Origin: Patiria pectinifera
Lineage: Eukaryota; Echinodermata; Asteroidea; Valvatida; Asterinidae
Assembly (NCBI GenBank): GCA_029964075.1
Contig: CM057141.1
Location: forward strand, 4,898,001-4,962,000
DNA: 64,000 nt
Reading direction: 5' to 3'
Positions 12,401 to 24,400 of this stretch are shown piece by piece (position 1 is the first letter of the stretch; every line of letters begins with the position of its first letter). The notes below the pieces were generated by a model that saw only the letters and a program-made list of their open reading frames with translations, had not been told where the DNA came from and made no database searches. The position numbers and the translations under genes are program-made.

Positions 12401-15400
12401 ATTAATTAAACAACAACAATGTTACCAATCTCTCAATCAAAGGGTTTAATCTAATTCACGTGGGAGGCCAAACAATGGTTTGGATTTCACCTCAAGCTGT
12501 GTGGACAGACTGGGTTCATTTACTATCACAACAGAGAAAGCAATGCTTAGCCTGCGCATTTCTGTTTTTCTTTTTTAAACTCTGCACACGCTTATATGAA
12601 CAGTAAGGGTGGGGAGGGGGCAAGGAGACCCCTCCTCCTGTACTGAATCATCCCCTTTCTTTCCAGGAATCCTTGAAATATTAATATAGAAAGAAGGAAA
12701 AGAAGACAGGAGAAAGTGGCCCCATCCCCCACTCTTTCAATTTGCAATGGCAGACCAGCCATTGTACATGTATGAGGACTTTAAAGTGCAGGCCAGTAAA
12801 TACAAGCCGAAATTGACTATGCCAGCAAAATCACGATTTGCATGCCCTCAAATAATCCGGTAGGCCGATTAGAGCATTTTGAAGGCCATGAACTTCAGGG
12901 TTTGTAAAAAAAGAAGGGTGAAAACCGTGCAGAGGACTGCCAGCTCGTATTTCTGTGAAATTGGGATATTTAATATTTAATATTATAAATATTTACTATT
13001 ATAAATAATAATATTTAATATTTTAGGGCCTAATAGGCCCTAAAATGGCTCAATTGTGCCATGGAGCGTAGACAACCTTTTTCAAAAATGATGATGGGCT
13101 TCTGGACCACTTTTATGGGCGATCATCTTTGGATGGAATTTTCTCCCAAAAGTCATTGTAAACCCCCCAAAAAATATAATAAGAAGAAATTAGTTTAATT
13201 TGATGTGTGTCTCAAACCCCTTGGCAAGTTGTGAATTGGCATATCTGTAAATTTTTTGGAAGTGCGCAGATTTTTATCATTGAGGTCCATGGAAGTCTAT
13301 TTAAAGGTCTGCAACCTTGAGTAATGATATGTATTACACTCCAATGCTCAACTCACGAAAAGCTTCACATTATTGAGGAATTTCAAATTGTTACTGAAGC
13401 CAAGGGCCCTAGTGCTGTATTTTGTTGAGGGGATTAAAAAAGAAAAGGTCCTCAATTCATACAATGGCTTGGTTTCAGTCCTAATTTTGGATTTGTCAAA
13501 AAAATAGGAAAAAAGGTACTGCCAAAGTGAACTTCAAACCAAAAACACAAACTACATGCAGGCCTACCACATGAAAAAATTGGAAAAAAAATTGTCAATT
13601 TCAATTTCCTGGGATTTAAGTTTTCAAATTCATAATTGTTCTTGGTGAAAGATTGACCATTTTGGACTTAAATTTATGGTTTGTAGCGTGCCTTGGGCTT
13701 CAAGTAATCCAATTTAGATATCAGACCCCTAGACCACAGTGATTCCCTTGTAAACCAGGCCAGAAACCTCAACTTAAGTGAATACGCCAAATTCAATCAT
13801 AGGTAGCATGTGGCAGCTGAGGACTTTTAGGGGCTAGGGGCAGCCTCCACATAGTAACTGTATCATTCGTTTATGTCATGACTAGTTTCCAGCAAATTTG
13901 TAAGTTTTGGAATAGGGTGTGTTGTGGGTTGTGGGTTGTGTATATCATTAGCCCAGGTTAGTGACCTCATAATGAGGTCATCCCATGTCCAACAAATTAT
14001 CTCTGATTGAGGTTGGCACAAATAGAACTCAGGTGGACCACAGGGTCCCCTGGGTCTGCTTGGAGTTCTCAGGGTCAACTGAAGTCACCAACATTACAAG
14101 AGAACCCCAGAGGGAAAGACTTGATTCCCTGAAGCCAAAAAAAAATCCCCTTGAGCTACCTTTTCCTCTCATTTTAAAATATGTAGCAACAGGAAACATC
14201 AAACAATAGCCAAGTTGGTAGAGCACTGGAACGGCAAAACAGAGGTCACAGGTTCAAACCCTGCTCCAGTCAATTTCCTCGCTCAACTTTTAAAAATTAT
14301 TATAATGCAGCCGGTTAGTTTCTCTTTGTGGTTTATTTCAAAATCATTCAGGCAACACGGTTGTACGCATGTGCACACATTTTAACCTCCCTGAATTTTC
14401 TGAAACCAGCTTCATCTTTTGAAACCAATATTGTTTGACAAGAGCTTTGGACAGTAATTATCATTGTTAAACTGTTTACAGTTGCAACATTCAGTTTTGT
14501 GTTATGGAACAAAACAAAACAAAACAACCTAATCAGGGCAACAGTCACTACTTCATATGGTTGCCCTAACATTTGATTTTCTCCACAACAACAAAAATGC
14601 ACATAAACTTCAGCTTCATTGCTCAAGAATGTTGAGATTAATACTAACAAAAACATTGTTTTGATGCCTGGGACAAATGAGAGATATCACTCATCACTTG
14701 CTCTGCCCTACTGGATCACCAAGGAATGATTTGTATCAACTGCTGGAGCAATAGGCCTACTACCCCTGTGGCCAGGGTTGCATGATACAGCCCAGCTGCC
14801 TATTATAAAAACTGATTATTACATGTACATGTAGGTCTGATATGATACCTCTGTTCGTGACAGAAGTTTCAAAAAGACAAACATAATATGATTAAAACGC
14901 GTCCCTCAGTGGTGGATCAATGGGGGAGATTCAGGGGGTCTATTACCGCCTCTTGGGCCCCAACAAAAACACAGGAAATTTCTGCAACACTCCCTCCCCC
15001 TTCCCTCTTGGCAGCTACCCACCCCCCCCCCCTTGATCCATACCTGGATCCACCCCCTTCTACTCTGAAGTCTTCCACTCCAGCAAGACAACACTGTACT
15101 ATACTGACCTAGAGAAAGTTTGAGCAAGTCCAAGGGGTGTATCAAAAGCCACAAATCAAGCACAAATTCTTGCATAGCTGCATTAAGCTGAAAGCTTCAC
15201 TCAGTGCAATTCATTTAACTGCCTCCATTGAAACCACTTAGTCAACCTGAGACTGAAGTTTAATGAATATTGCTTTTTAAGTTTTAAGTGGTTGGAGGAA
15301 AGGACAGGATCCATATGGTACGGGAAGGGACTCACATCTTGAAAATTTTAGAGAGGGAAGTGACAAATCTCCTTGAATTTCTTCTGACCAAAGGATTTAT

Positions 15401-18400
15401 TGACTGATTCGAAAACTCTGAGATTAAATAAAGAAAATCATCATCCATCATTCATTAGTACAAGTCGCTGTCCCTATGTTCATGTTTCGACAACCTGGAT
15501 GTACCGGTCCCGGTTAGGGTTAGGGTTAGGGTTAGGGTTAGGAATAGGAATATGTGCAGTCGGAACATAGGGATGTCGGAACATAGAGGTGTAACCAGTA
15601 CTAATGTATACGATTAAAATTTGCCAGACAACCTCTGCAAGCTCAGCAGTTGCGTGTGGCAAATATTTCTCAACATCCTCGACACAAATGATTTGCTGAC
15701 TGATTTGATAATTTTAATGATTAGACTGCAAAAGGTCTTTATCTTTTATCACTTATAGTAATTCTGTACACGATTAAAATTTGCCTGCCAAACTCGGCAA
15801 GCTCAGCAGCTGAGGGCTTTTAGGGTTCTTTCTCATTGGTTTTGCATTTTGATGACTTGGTGGTACGGTAATTTACATGGCATTACTTCATGCACAACTG
15901 AACTGAAGTTGCAATATGCTAGACTTGAAATCAAGTCGGTAATTGGCTGGGTTTAGTCACCCTGCGCCTCCGCGTACCGCCACCGTATCACCATCATTGA
16001 CTACTGTTTATCGTCCTGGGGTTACGTTAAGCGCGCCGGGAACGATTCCTGCATCCTCGGCCCCATATGCGTGTACATTGCTTCCAATGAGTTAGACCTG
16101 TCAGATGCATGCTGGATGTGTAAACACGATACACGGCGCGAGCACCGTGCTAGTAAATATTGAGGGCCTATAGTCAGACAAAACACGACAGTGTCTAATG
16201 ACTTGATTTCAAGTCTACCAATAATGCTAAACCAATAACAAACAATCTAAACAGTTTTTTTTTTTGGGGGGGGGGTGTTTTTGTTTTGTTACAAGTGCCA
16301 AAAAGCACCCCTGGTTGTCGCAGGTTTGATTCCTAACGATGAAACCATGTACAAGATCGTCATAAAGCACTGCACTGTCAGAAAGAAATAATTATGCATT
16401 ATACAAATTTGACCAAAGATTCACATCAGATATACAGCAATATCAAGGTCTTAAAGAAATCCACCCACGACTAATAAATTGCCACAATTATATCCATCTG
16501 TTTAGAAGTTCACTGAAAAAAATAAAACCATTCCATTCATTCCTCCTCAAAGTTGGTAATCCGCTCATGAAGGACATCTCTCCAATGACATTATATCCCA
16601 GGTGTCACATGACCTTCTGGAGATAATCGCTCATTCTCCAAAATTAAGTATTACCATTCCGGACATGGGGAAACACATGTTCCCTGACATGTATAGCACA
16701 ATTTATGGCCATGATTCACTATGTCTGCTTTTTTTTATGTTGGACTGTCTGATAAAAGAATCTAGGTTGTATGTATCCTGGTAGCCTCATATAGCATCTT
16801 GACCTTGATGGATTTTAGAATGATAACTCGATGTAAACTCCCTAAGCAATGAACTTGAAGCCAGATGGCCACATTCCTTTGGAATAATGCATATCCGGGA
16901 TGATACTTTTGTCATGGGAAATGAACCTTTCACCCTATATCGTGCTTGCCATTGCTGTCTTCTGATGAATTTCCAACTTGTATGTTTTATTATAATGAAA
17001 TAACAATTGTTTATATGTTTTGGGCATCTGCAAACCCTCTGAAACTAATGGCTTTTATTTTCAGTTGCTTTTGCACATGAACATATCTGTCTTCGCTTTG
17101 AAACCAATTCATCTACATGTACTTTGGGTTTGATCCATCCCACTACCAGCCTATTTTTACCCCTCATCAAATCAATGAAGCAAGACAATACAGGGAAGAA
17201 ACTCTTTCACTTTAACACACACAACCTACCCATCCCAGCAGTCAACTGTTCTTTTTAAAAGGAGTGCCGATTTTTTTTTTAATGTAACAACTGTCACAGA
17301 GTTTTTAAGGAAATTTTATTAAATTTATATCTTTTTTTTTACAGAAAAAAGAGAAAAATAAATAAAACCTTTACGAAATGTTCCTTAAAAATGATTCTAT
17401 TGACTCCATTATAAAAAAACAAGCATTCAATTTTCTTTTCACTAATCCACACAATGCCATCAAATATTGGTTACCTCAAAAAATGACCTGTTTCAGCAAT
17501 AGCAGCTACAGCATTTCTGAACGGGGCACAAGCTTTGGGGCTGGGCAAAATTATAATTTCCAAAAGAAAATTTCACCCTTACCCCCAGCCTCTACAGACT
17601 ATATGGACTGAGCCCTCTTTTTTTTCTATTTTGACTCCACTCACTGTCTGTTAAAACAATGGCTGTATTTATCTGCGTTTATGTGGCTATGATCAACAAC
17701 TCAAGGTCTACGGAAATTTCTGTCATCTTAGGCTTGAGGGAAAGGCGACATTTATTACAGGGGTAATTCCGTCACTAAGTGCCCTAAGTGGATGAGAGGA
17801 ACTGTTTATGTAACACCAATAACTGGACACAATGGCTGTCTGGGTCGCATAAAACTGTGAGCCAAAATACTTTCTAACCAAATTGACATTTTCAGTTAAA
17901 GAGAAAATACAACATTTGCAAACATTAAAAGTAAAACTACCAAATTATTTTGAAATACCTTGCTGGACTGTTAGTGAATGACAGTCTAAAGCATCCTGTA
18001 AAATCATGGCACCTGGTATACTGTCATTTTCAAGAAAAGTGGTATTTTCGTATCAATATCCAATGCTGGTCAGTGGTCAGGCGACCAGCGTTGAAAAATA
18101 AATGGCTTTTTTCCAAATACTGGCCCCAATTGACCGTATTTTGTTAGTCCGCATCTGTTTGCAATCGATTACAAACCAATGAACGGGTACAAGCCAGCTA
18201 GACTGTTTCCCTGGCCTATTTCCCATCATCCATAAATTGCTCCGTTTCATCTTAAATTGAGTCAGGGAACCAGACTACAGGAAAATGATTTTCTTGGTTT
18301 TTATAGCATCTAGTCTACAAACCCAAAACGTCAAAAAAGTCAGTGTAACAATATTTACGATATATTACCAACCCCCCAAATCCATCCATTTCTAAAAATG

Positions 18401-21400
18401 ACAGCAAAAGCAAATCCCCCTTTAAATAAAAATAAACGCGATGAAGAAGAAAGTGCAAGATACCGGTATAACTGACGAGGCTGTTTATGATTCCCCCTTT
18501 TTAGGGAGAAAAAAAAAAAAAAGAGGCACAAAGTCATATTGCTGTTAATTTAATGGGTTGGGGGCAGCAAATGTACACCTGCCCACCCTTGAAAAATGAT
18601 AAATCGAGAATATGCTGGAAAAGGACAGTGATTTCGGGGAGAAAAAGTGCTTTGCCCCCCCCCCCTTCTGGAAAAATTCCTGGCAACGCCCATGGACAGA
18701 CACTCAATAATATGCCAGATGGGTGGCTCCACTAAATAAGATGTCTGATGATTTTGCTTAGCCCTAACAAAATTGTGCATTTTCATTGGCACTTGTCCTA
18801 TCAAATTTCAAAACTATAAAAAAAACTTCCTTAAAGTTATCAGTACACAATGTTGCCTGTGTTTACGATAAAAGAATTGAAAGGAAGTCTTCAATCACTC
18901 CTCACCACGAACAAACAACATACACAGGAAATTTTAACATAAGAGAATTGATGAGTTAATCCTCACGTTGTCTAACAGGATGCCCAAATATTACTGTGAA
19001 GACATTGATTCTAAATTGCCAATCGGATTAAAAAGCCACAGAAAGGTCAAACAAATAAAGAGTATCAGAAATTTGGGACAAAAATCCTGCTGGGACCTAG
19101 ACTGCTGGAAATGACAAAATAAGAAACCAATTGGGAGAGATTTCCAAGCTATAGGACAGGTAGAGTTAGTCACTCCAAAAAGTGCATATTATTATCTGCA
19201 AACTTCTCCAACATGTATTAGTTAACTTGTACTTGCCACCATTCAAAAGCTCAAATCACAAGTTTTGACCAAAGAAAAGACAGACGAGTGGAGGCTGACC
19301 AAGGAATTGTTTGCTTCATCCACACAAGAGGAGTTCACCATTTAATGCATACATGTACATGTAGCTCTGTGCAACAAGTGCAGTGGTCGTTGTGCTAGCC
19401 ACTTGTCAGAGCCAATTTTAAGAAGCCCCTTTAAATAGTTTTCCCTGTGCTCATCAAACAGTTTGAGTTTTGTTCTCTTAATACATTTTTTATGTTTTAT
19501 TCCAATCCCCCCCCTCAAAATTTTTTCTTTTTTGGGGGTTTCTGCATACTTCTGGAAAAAAGGTTTTATTTTGAGAACAACCAGATCTCCCTTGCAAGCC
19601 GACTGGCACCCCTTAGTGAGCCATCCCCGCCTCCTCAACAGCAAAAGCCATACATATGTATTTGTTGCTACTATGGCCCCTCCTGATGCTGGGGGGCTGG
19701 CGACAGTGCTGGGTCCTTACATTATTGCTGGGCCGCCAGTAATTCGAAATTTGAAAACTTAAAAAAAATAACTATAAATCTCACCTTTTTGGTTTGTGTC
19801 GGTGTTGTTTCCTTAGGTTTGCTACTCGTTACCATGGAGTGCTGGATGTCTGTAAATCTATCGTTGATTTTGCTGACTTGCTGTCTGTTCTGAAAATTTA
19901 ACTGAGGACAGAAAAGAAACATTTCTGAGCTGTATTTTCCTCAGTTATCTTTTGAGAAATAATTCAGGTCAGTTCTAAAAAAAAAAATTAAAAATATTTT
20001 TGTAGAAAGGTTCTTGTGCAACTAAATTGCATTCAAAACCGACTATGGTAAAAAAATGGCAAATTATCACTGCTAGAAAAAACTAAAAATAAAACAGGAA
20101 ACTGGCCTTGATTTAATGCACTTATTTCTCTTTCAGTTGTTGGCTAATGTACAGTTTAGGCAAACTGGTTTGCAGCAAAGGCGCAAGAACAATCCAGAAA
20201 TAGTCCAAAAAATAATAGTCTACCAACACAGTCAATCATGTGACCCATAAATGTCTCACCCAAGGTCGGCCATGTTTTATCACAAGTCAGCCATGTTTTA
20301 TTGCATCCTGAATGACCTTTCATTTCAACATAAAATTCATGTTGAGCACTCAAAGGATCTTACCCAACCAACCGGAGACATCAAATTTTGATTTTTTCCC
20401 CTTTTTTTTATCTGATGGAAACACATAATTATGAACTCTCTTTGACACATGAAGCAAGGCAGAACCGAGCTCTGTCACTGCAATAGGAAATCCTGTATGA
20501 GGCAGTTACTAAATCTGCAGTAATGGCCAATTGAAACTTTGTCTTATTATTAGGTAAACAGTACTGTATTTCTATAAGAGCAGAGACGTTTTGGGCAATC
20601 CAGAACGGATGGAGCTTTCAGAAGGGACACATAAAAAACCCAAGAGATTTGGCATCACTTATTACCTCCGCCAAGGAGGTTATGTTTTCATCGGATTTTG
20701 TTGGTTGGTTGGTTTGTCTCATGAGATACCTCAAAAATGTATGGACAGATTTGCATGAATTTTTTCTTTGGGGTGGTCCTTGGTACAAGTACAATAGATT
20801 AGATTTTGCAAGTGATCCGGATCTGGGTCTGGATCCAGGATTTTTTAAAGGATTTTTTTCACCATTTTATGTGAGTATTTCTTTGGGGTGTACTGACAAT
20901 ATTGGCGGGAAATTGTTAAGGCTTGGTGGACGTTTGTGCTCTCTGAGTGCTTTCTAGTTAATATATGCAGATGAGGTTTACACAATGACTGTAACAATAT
21001 TTACTGCAGTGGGGTTATGGTATCCGCTCCATTCACAAGGAAAGTATAGTCGGGCATCTTGCCTGACTGCAATATTTGCTGCGAGCGTGGCAGCGCGTAC
21101 ACATTGTACAAATCCCTACAAATGTAAGGCCACACACACACACACACAGTGCAGCGCGGCCAACCAGCGAAATGTACCCGGTATGTGTCCCGCCCATGGG
21201 TCGTCGTTGCTAGATAAGAGGGCGCCCTCTTTTGTTCGCGCATGGAGCCCATGGGGTACCCCTGGAAATATGACAAATATGCATAAAACATAAAAAGACG
21301 AATTTATGCCCACAGTTGCCTCGGAATAACTTTCATAGGCTCTATATTTTTATTTTCCTGAGAAAGCCTCAAGACCTTCTGGTTTGGCATTTTCGGCACT

Positions 21401-24400
21401 TACATTTGACGAGAAGCACTGTCTAAATCTCTGCAGCCACTTACATGTATACTGACAGGGCATAGAACTAGCCCTATGGATAGAGTGCTGTGCATGCCCC
21501 CCTCTAGAGATGTCCTGGCCTAGCCTGTAGTTGTGAGGTGCAGCGGCGAGTCAGTCAGCAGAAATGTTGGGAGCTATTGACCTTTTTTGATATTCTCATT
21601 CAAATCAAATTGTCAGAGTCACTTATTTCCACAGCCCTGAAAATTACAAGGTCAGCACCCCTCTAACCAAGGAGAGACAAAAATCCTCCATGATATACCC
21701 AGCAACCAAGAATCTTCATATTCTGTAAACCGTGGTGTGGAGCATAATTGAAAACCATGTGTGGGCAGTGACATATAATTTCATGGTCAAACTAAAACAG
21801 CATGACGTCTACAAGAAATACCTCCAATTATTGGCCAAATAAAAGACACAAATGTCATCAGCACAGAACAGAATTGACATCAGTTACATTTCAACTGTAA
21901 ATGCAATTTGCGCTTAACAAGTAATTCCAAACAGTACTTTTGTTATTAAGTTTCAATTTTGCACTAGTTGGTTTCCATTGAGCATCTAAGGAAGAATTGA
22001 AATTGGCTCTGCTGGTGTTCATCTTTAGTGTCAATAAATGCAATGCAGAGTTGCTGACCACATCAAAGAGCAAACCAAAGGTCACTAGAGCAAATCCAAG
22101 GTAAATTCACAGGGCAGGTTGATCAGCGAAGAGTCGGATTGCCACAGAAAAAAAACACTATTGATATGAGGCTTGCGAGTATTCTGAGTAATCAATATAT
22201 TTTCAATTGATTGATCCTCAGTTTAGTTTGTTATGGTTCCAATGAATTGAATGAACAATTTATATAAGATTATGCTGACATGAATGTGTCAATAACTAAT
22301 CATTCACTCACCTATTCAGAACATTGGTCATGACATTATTCTCACAATGTATGTCTGTCTTTATGTCCGTACTTTCTTGTCAAGAGATATCCGTGGATTT
22401 TGTTTGTTTGTTGGTCACAGATGGCCAGTCTAGCATCCTCTTTTTAAAAGTCTCACTGACTGACCATGGAGCTGACTGACCGACTGGTGCCTGCTCTTTT
22501 TTCCAACACCCCTATGTTCCAACACCCCTATGTTCCAACACCTCTATGCGTTACTCCCGGATGGTTTAGGGTTAGGGTTTAATAGGAATATGAGCATTAG
22601 GAACACAGGTGTGTTGGAACATAGGTGTGTCGAAACATTGGTGTGTCGGAACATAGGGGTGTCGGAACATAGGTGTGTCAGAACATAGGTGTGTCAGAAC
22701 AAAGGGGTGTCGGAACATAGAGGTGTCGGAACATTGGAGTGTCGGAACATAGGTGTGTCGGAACATAGGCGTGTCGGAACATAAGGGTGTCAGAAAATAG
22801 GTGTGTCGGAACATAGGTGTGTCGGAACATAGGGGTGTCGGAACATAGGTGTGTCGGAACATATGTGTGTCGGAACATGTGTGTCAGAACATAGGTGTGT
22901 CAGAACAAAGGTGTGTTGGAACATAGAGGTGTCGGAACATAGGTGTGTCGGAACATAGGTGTGTCGGAACATAGGGGTGTCGGAACATAGGTGTGTCGGA
23001 ACATATGTGTGTCGGAACATGTGTGTCAGAACATAGGTGTGTCAGAACAAAGGTGTGTCTGAACATAGAGGTGTCGGAACATAGGTGTGTCGGAACATAG
23101 GTGTGTCGGAACATAGGTGTGTCGGAAACGTGTGCGTAATCGACTGACTGACACTGATCAACTGACTCACTGAATGTCAGTGTCACTTGTGAGCTGGGTA
23201 GCGTTATCGTATAGGATTACCCCATGGCATTAATGAATGGGCTAATAATCCCGCCCATCTTGGAGACCACATGCATGAAAAGACTTCCAGTGAAAAGCCA
23301 TTCAGAATCAAACGAACAGAATTATGTGCACTCTGGGACCAGCTCTGCTTGTCTCATCTAGTTAGGTTGATTTGGCTTGAGAATTGTTGTTCTCTTGCAC
23401 CTTCCGGAGACAGAACTCTTCAATTTGACTTTGTTGGTGGTCTTCACTTTGCCAGTTTACAACCAACCAAACTATAAGACCGCAGGACACCACTCACTCG
23501 CCTGCCATCTGCAACCCGTCTTTCACCAGCCTTCAAGACGCTGTTATTCCTTGGATTACCCAATTAATATTTAATTTATGGCTCAATTAGGAGTAGCTTC
23601 AGAGCAATCTCAATCTCGAAAGATTCTCTTGAGTCCCCCCTCCCCTCAACATTTCCTAATCTTAGCCACTCACACCTCCCCAAGGGCATTGCTTCGGGCA
23701 TGGTCATGGTGAAGCTGGCACATTTTTATAGGGTTGGATATTTATAAGCTAATATTATCCAACCCTGTGACATATTTCTGGCCCTTTGGAGGACCAAAGA
23801 TTTTTTTTGTAAAATCCAAGGCTGATTGAGAATGCAATGAAATATTTCTCCCCCACGATGTAGAATGACACAAAGCACGAGAGCACATGTGGGCAAGTTG
23901 ACTCAGAAACTTAAACCAACTTTTATTCCTTGTTGAACATTTCTCATATTTTCTCTTCAATCAGATTTGAAGTTATACATTTGATGCATTTTGCCATGTG
24001 TGAATGTTGTTAAGGGCAAATTAAGATTATCTTTAAGCATGCTGATCAAGGGCATATAAGCAAGACTGTTCAAGCACAGTGATCAACGCAGCTAGGCAGG
24101 TATTTTTGAAATGTCTGTATCACAGCAGTGCAGGGTTTAAATGCAGAAGTTAATCATGGTGGTAGTCCTGGCAGGCATAACATTGTAAGTGCTCAGTGTG
24201 CAAAAGGTTTTTAGTATTGCACTCTAGTCCTTTTCCATGTGTGACAAATATCCTGAAATATGCAGAAGGGCAATTCCACGGTTACTCAGGTTACATTTTT
24301 GATGTACTTTTGAGATTCCTTGGGCTGTAATGACCTTACTGAAAAGGTTTTAGTAACTGTTATCCCCATGGTAGATAGAGTAGACCTAGACCTACCTTAG

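Larger units (their letters stand above)
6438..19784 (-). other. RBIS intron 2
   Basis: This is a 13,347-bp intron. It holds a tRNA-derived SINE (7768-8068), a piggyBac-type MITE (8860-9149), a GGCGGATC-type TIR element (10458-10643), two Kolobok-like MITEs (11543-12064, 17896-18425), a tRNA-like SINE piece (about 14205-14310), a degenerate GGTGGATC element (14907-15060), a telomere-repeat element (15473-15592) and a hAT-type MITE copy (18555-18696). I see no nested gene. Confidence 0.75.

Noticed and set aside
14205..14280. Functional tRNA gene
   Set aside because: Box A and box B are good, but the D-stem and acceptor stem do not pair and the anticodon region is irregular, so a SINE head is more likely.
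15511..15545. Remnant of a chromosome end or fusion point
   Set aside because: Only about five TTAGGG units are present, and the inverted arms match the mobile telomere-core elements elsewhere in the window.
21450..21545. Another tRNA-like sequence (TAGCCCTATGGATAGAGTGC)
   Set aside because: Only a box A-like stretch is present. No box B is found at the right distance.
22600..23125. CRISPR-like array of short repeats
   Set aside because: Units are 16 bp, directly abutting and without spacers, so this is a minisatellite.
22572..23186. Open frames encoding repeating MFRHTYVPTHLCSDTP on the minus strand
   Set aside because: They are translations of the 16-bp minisatellite of locus B. They exist in all frames and have no codon bias, splice context or start.
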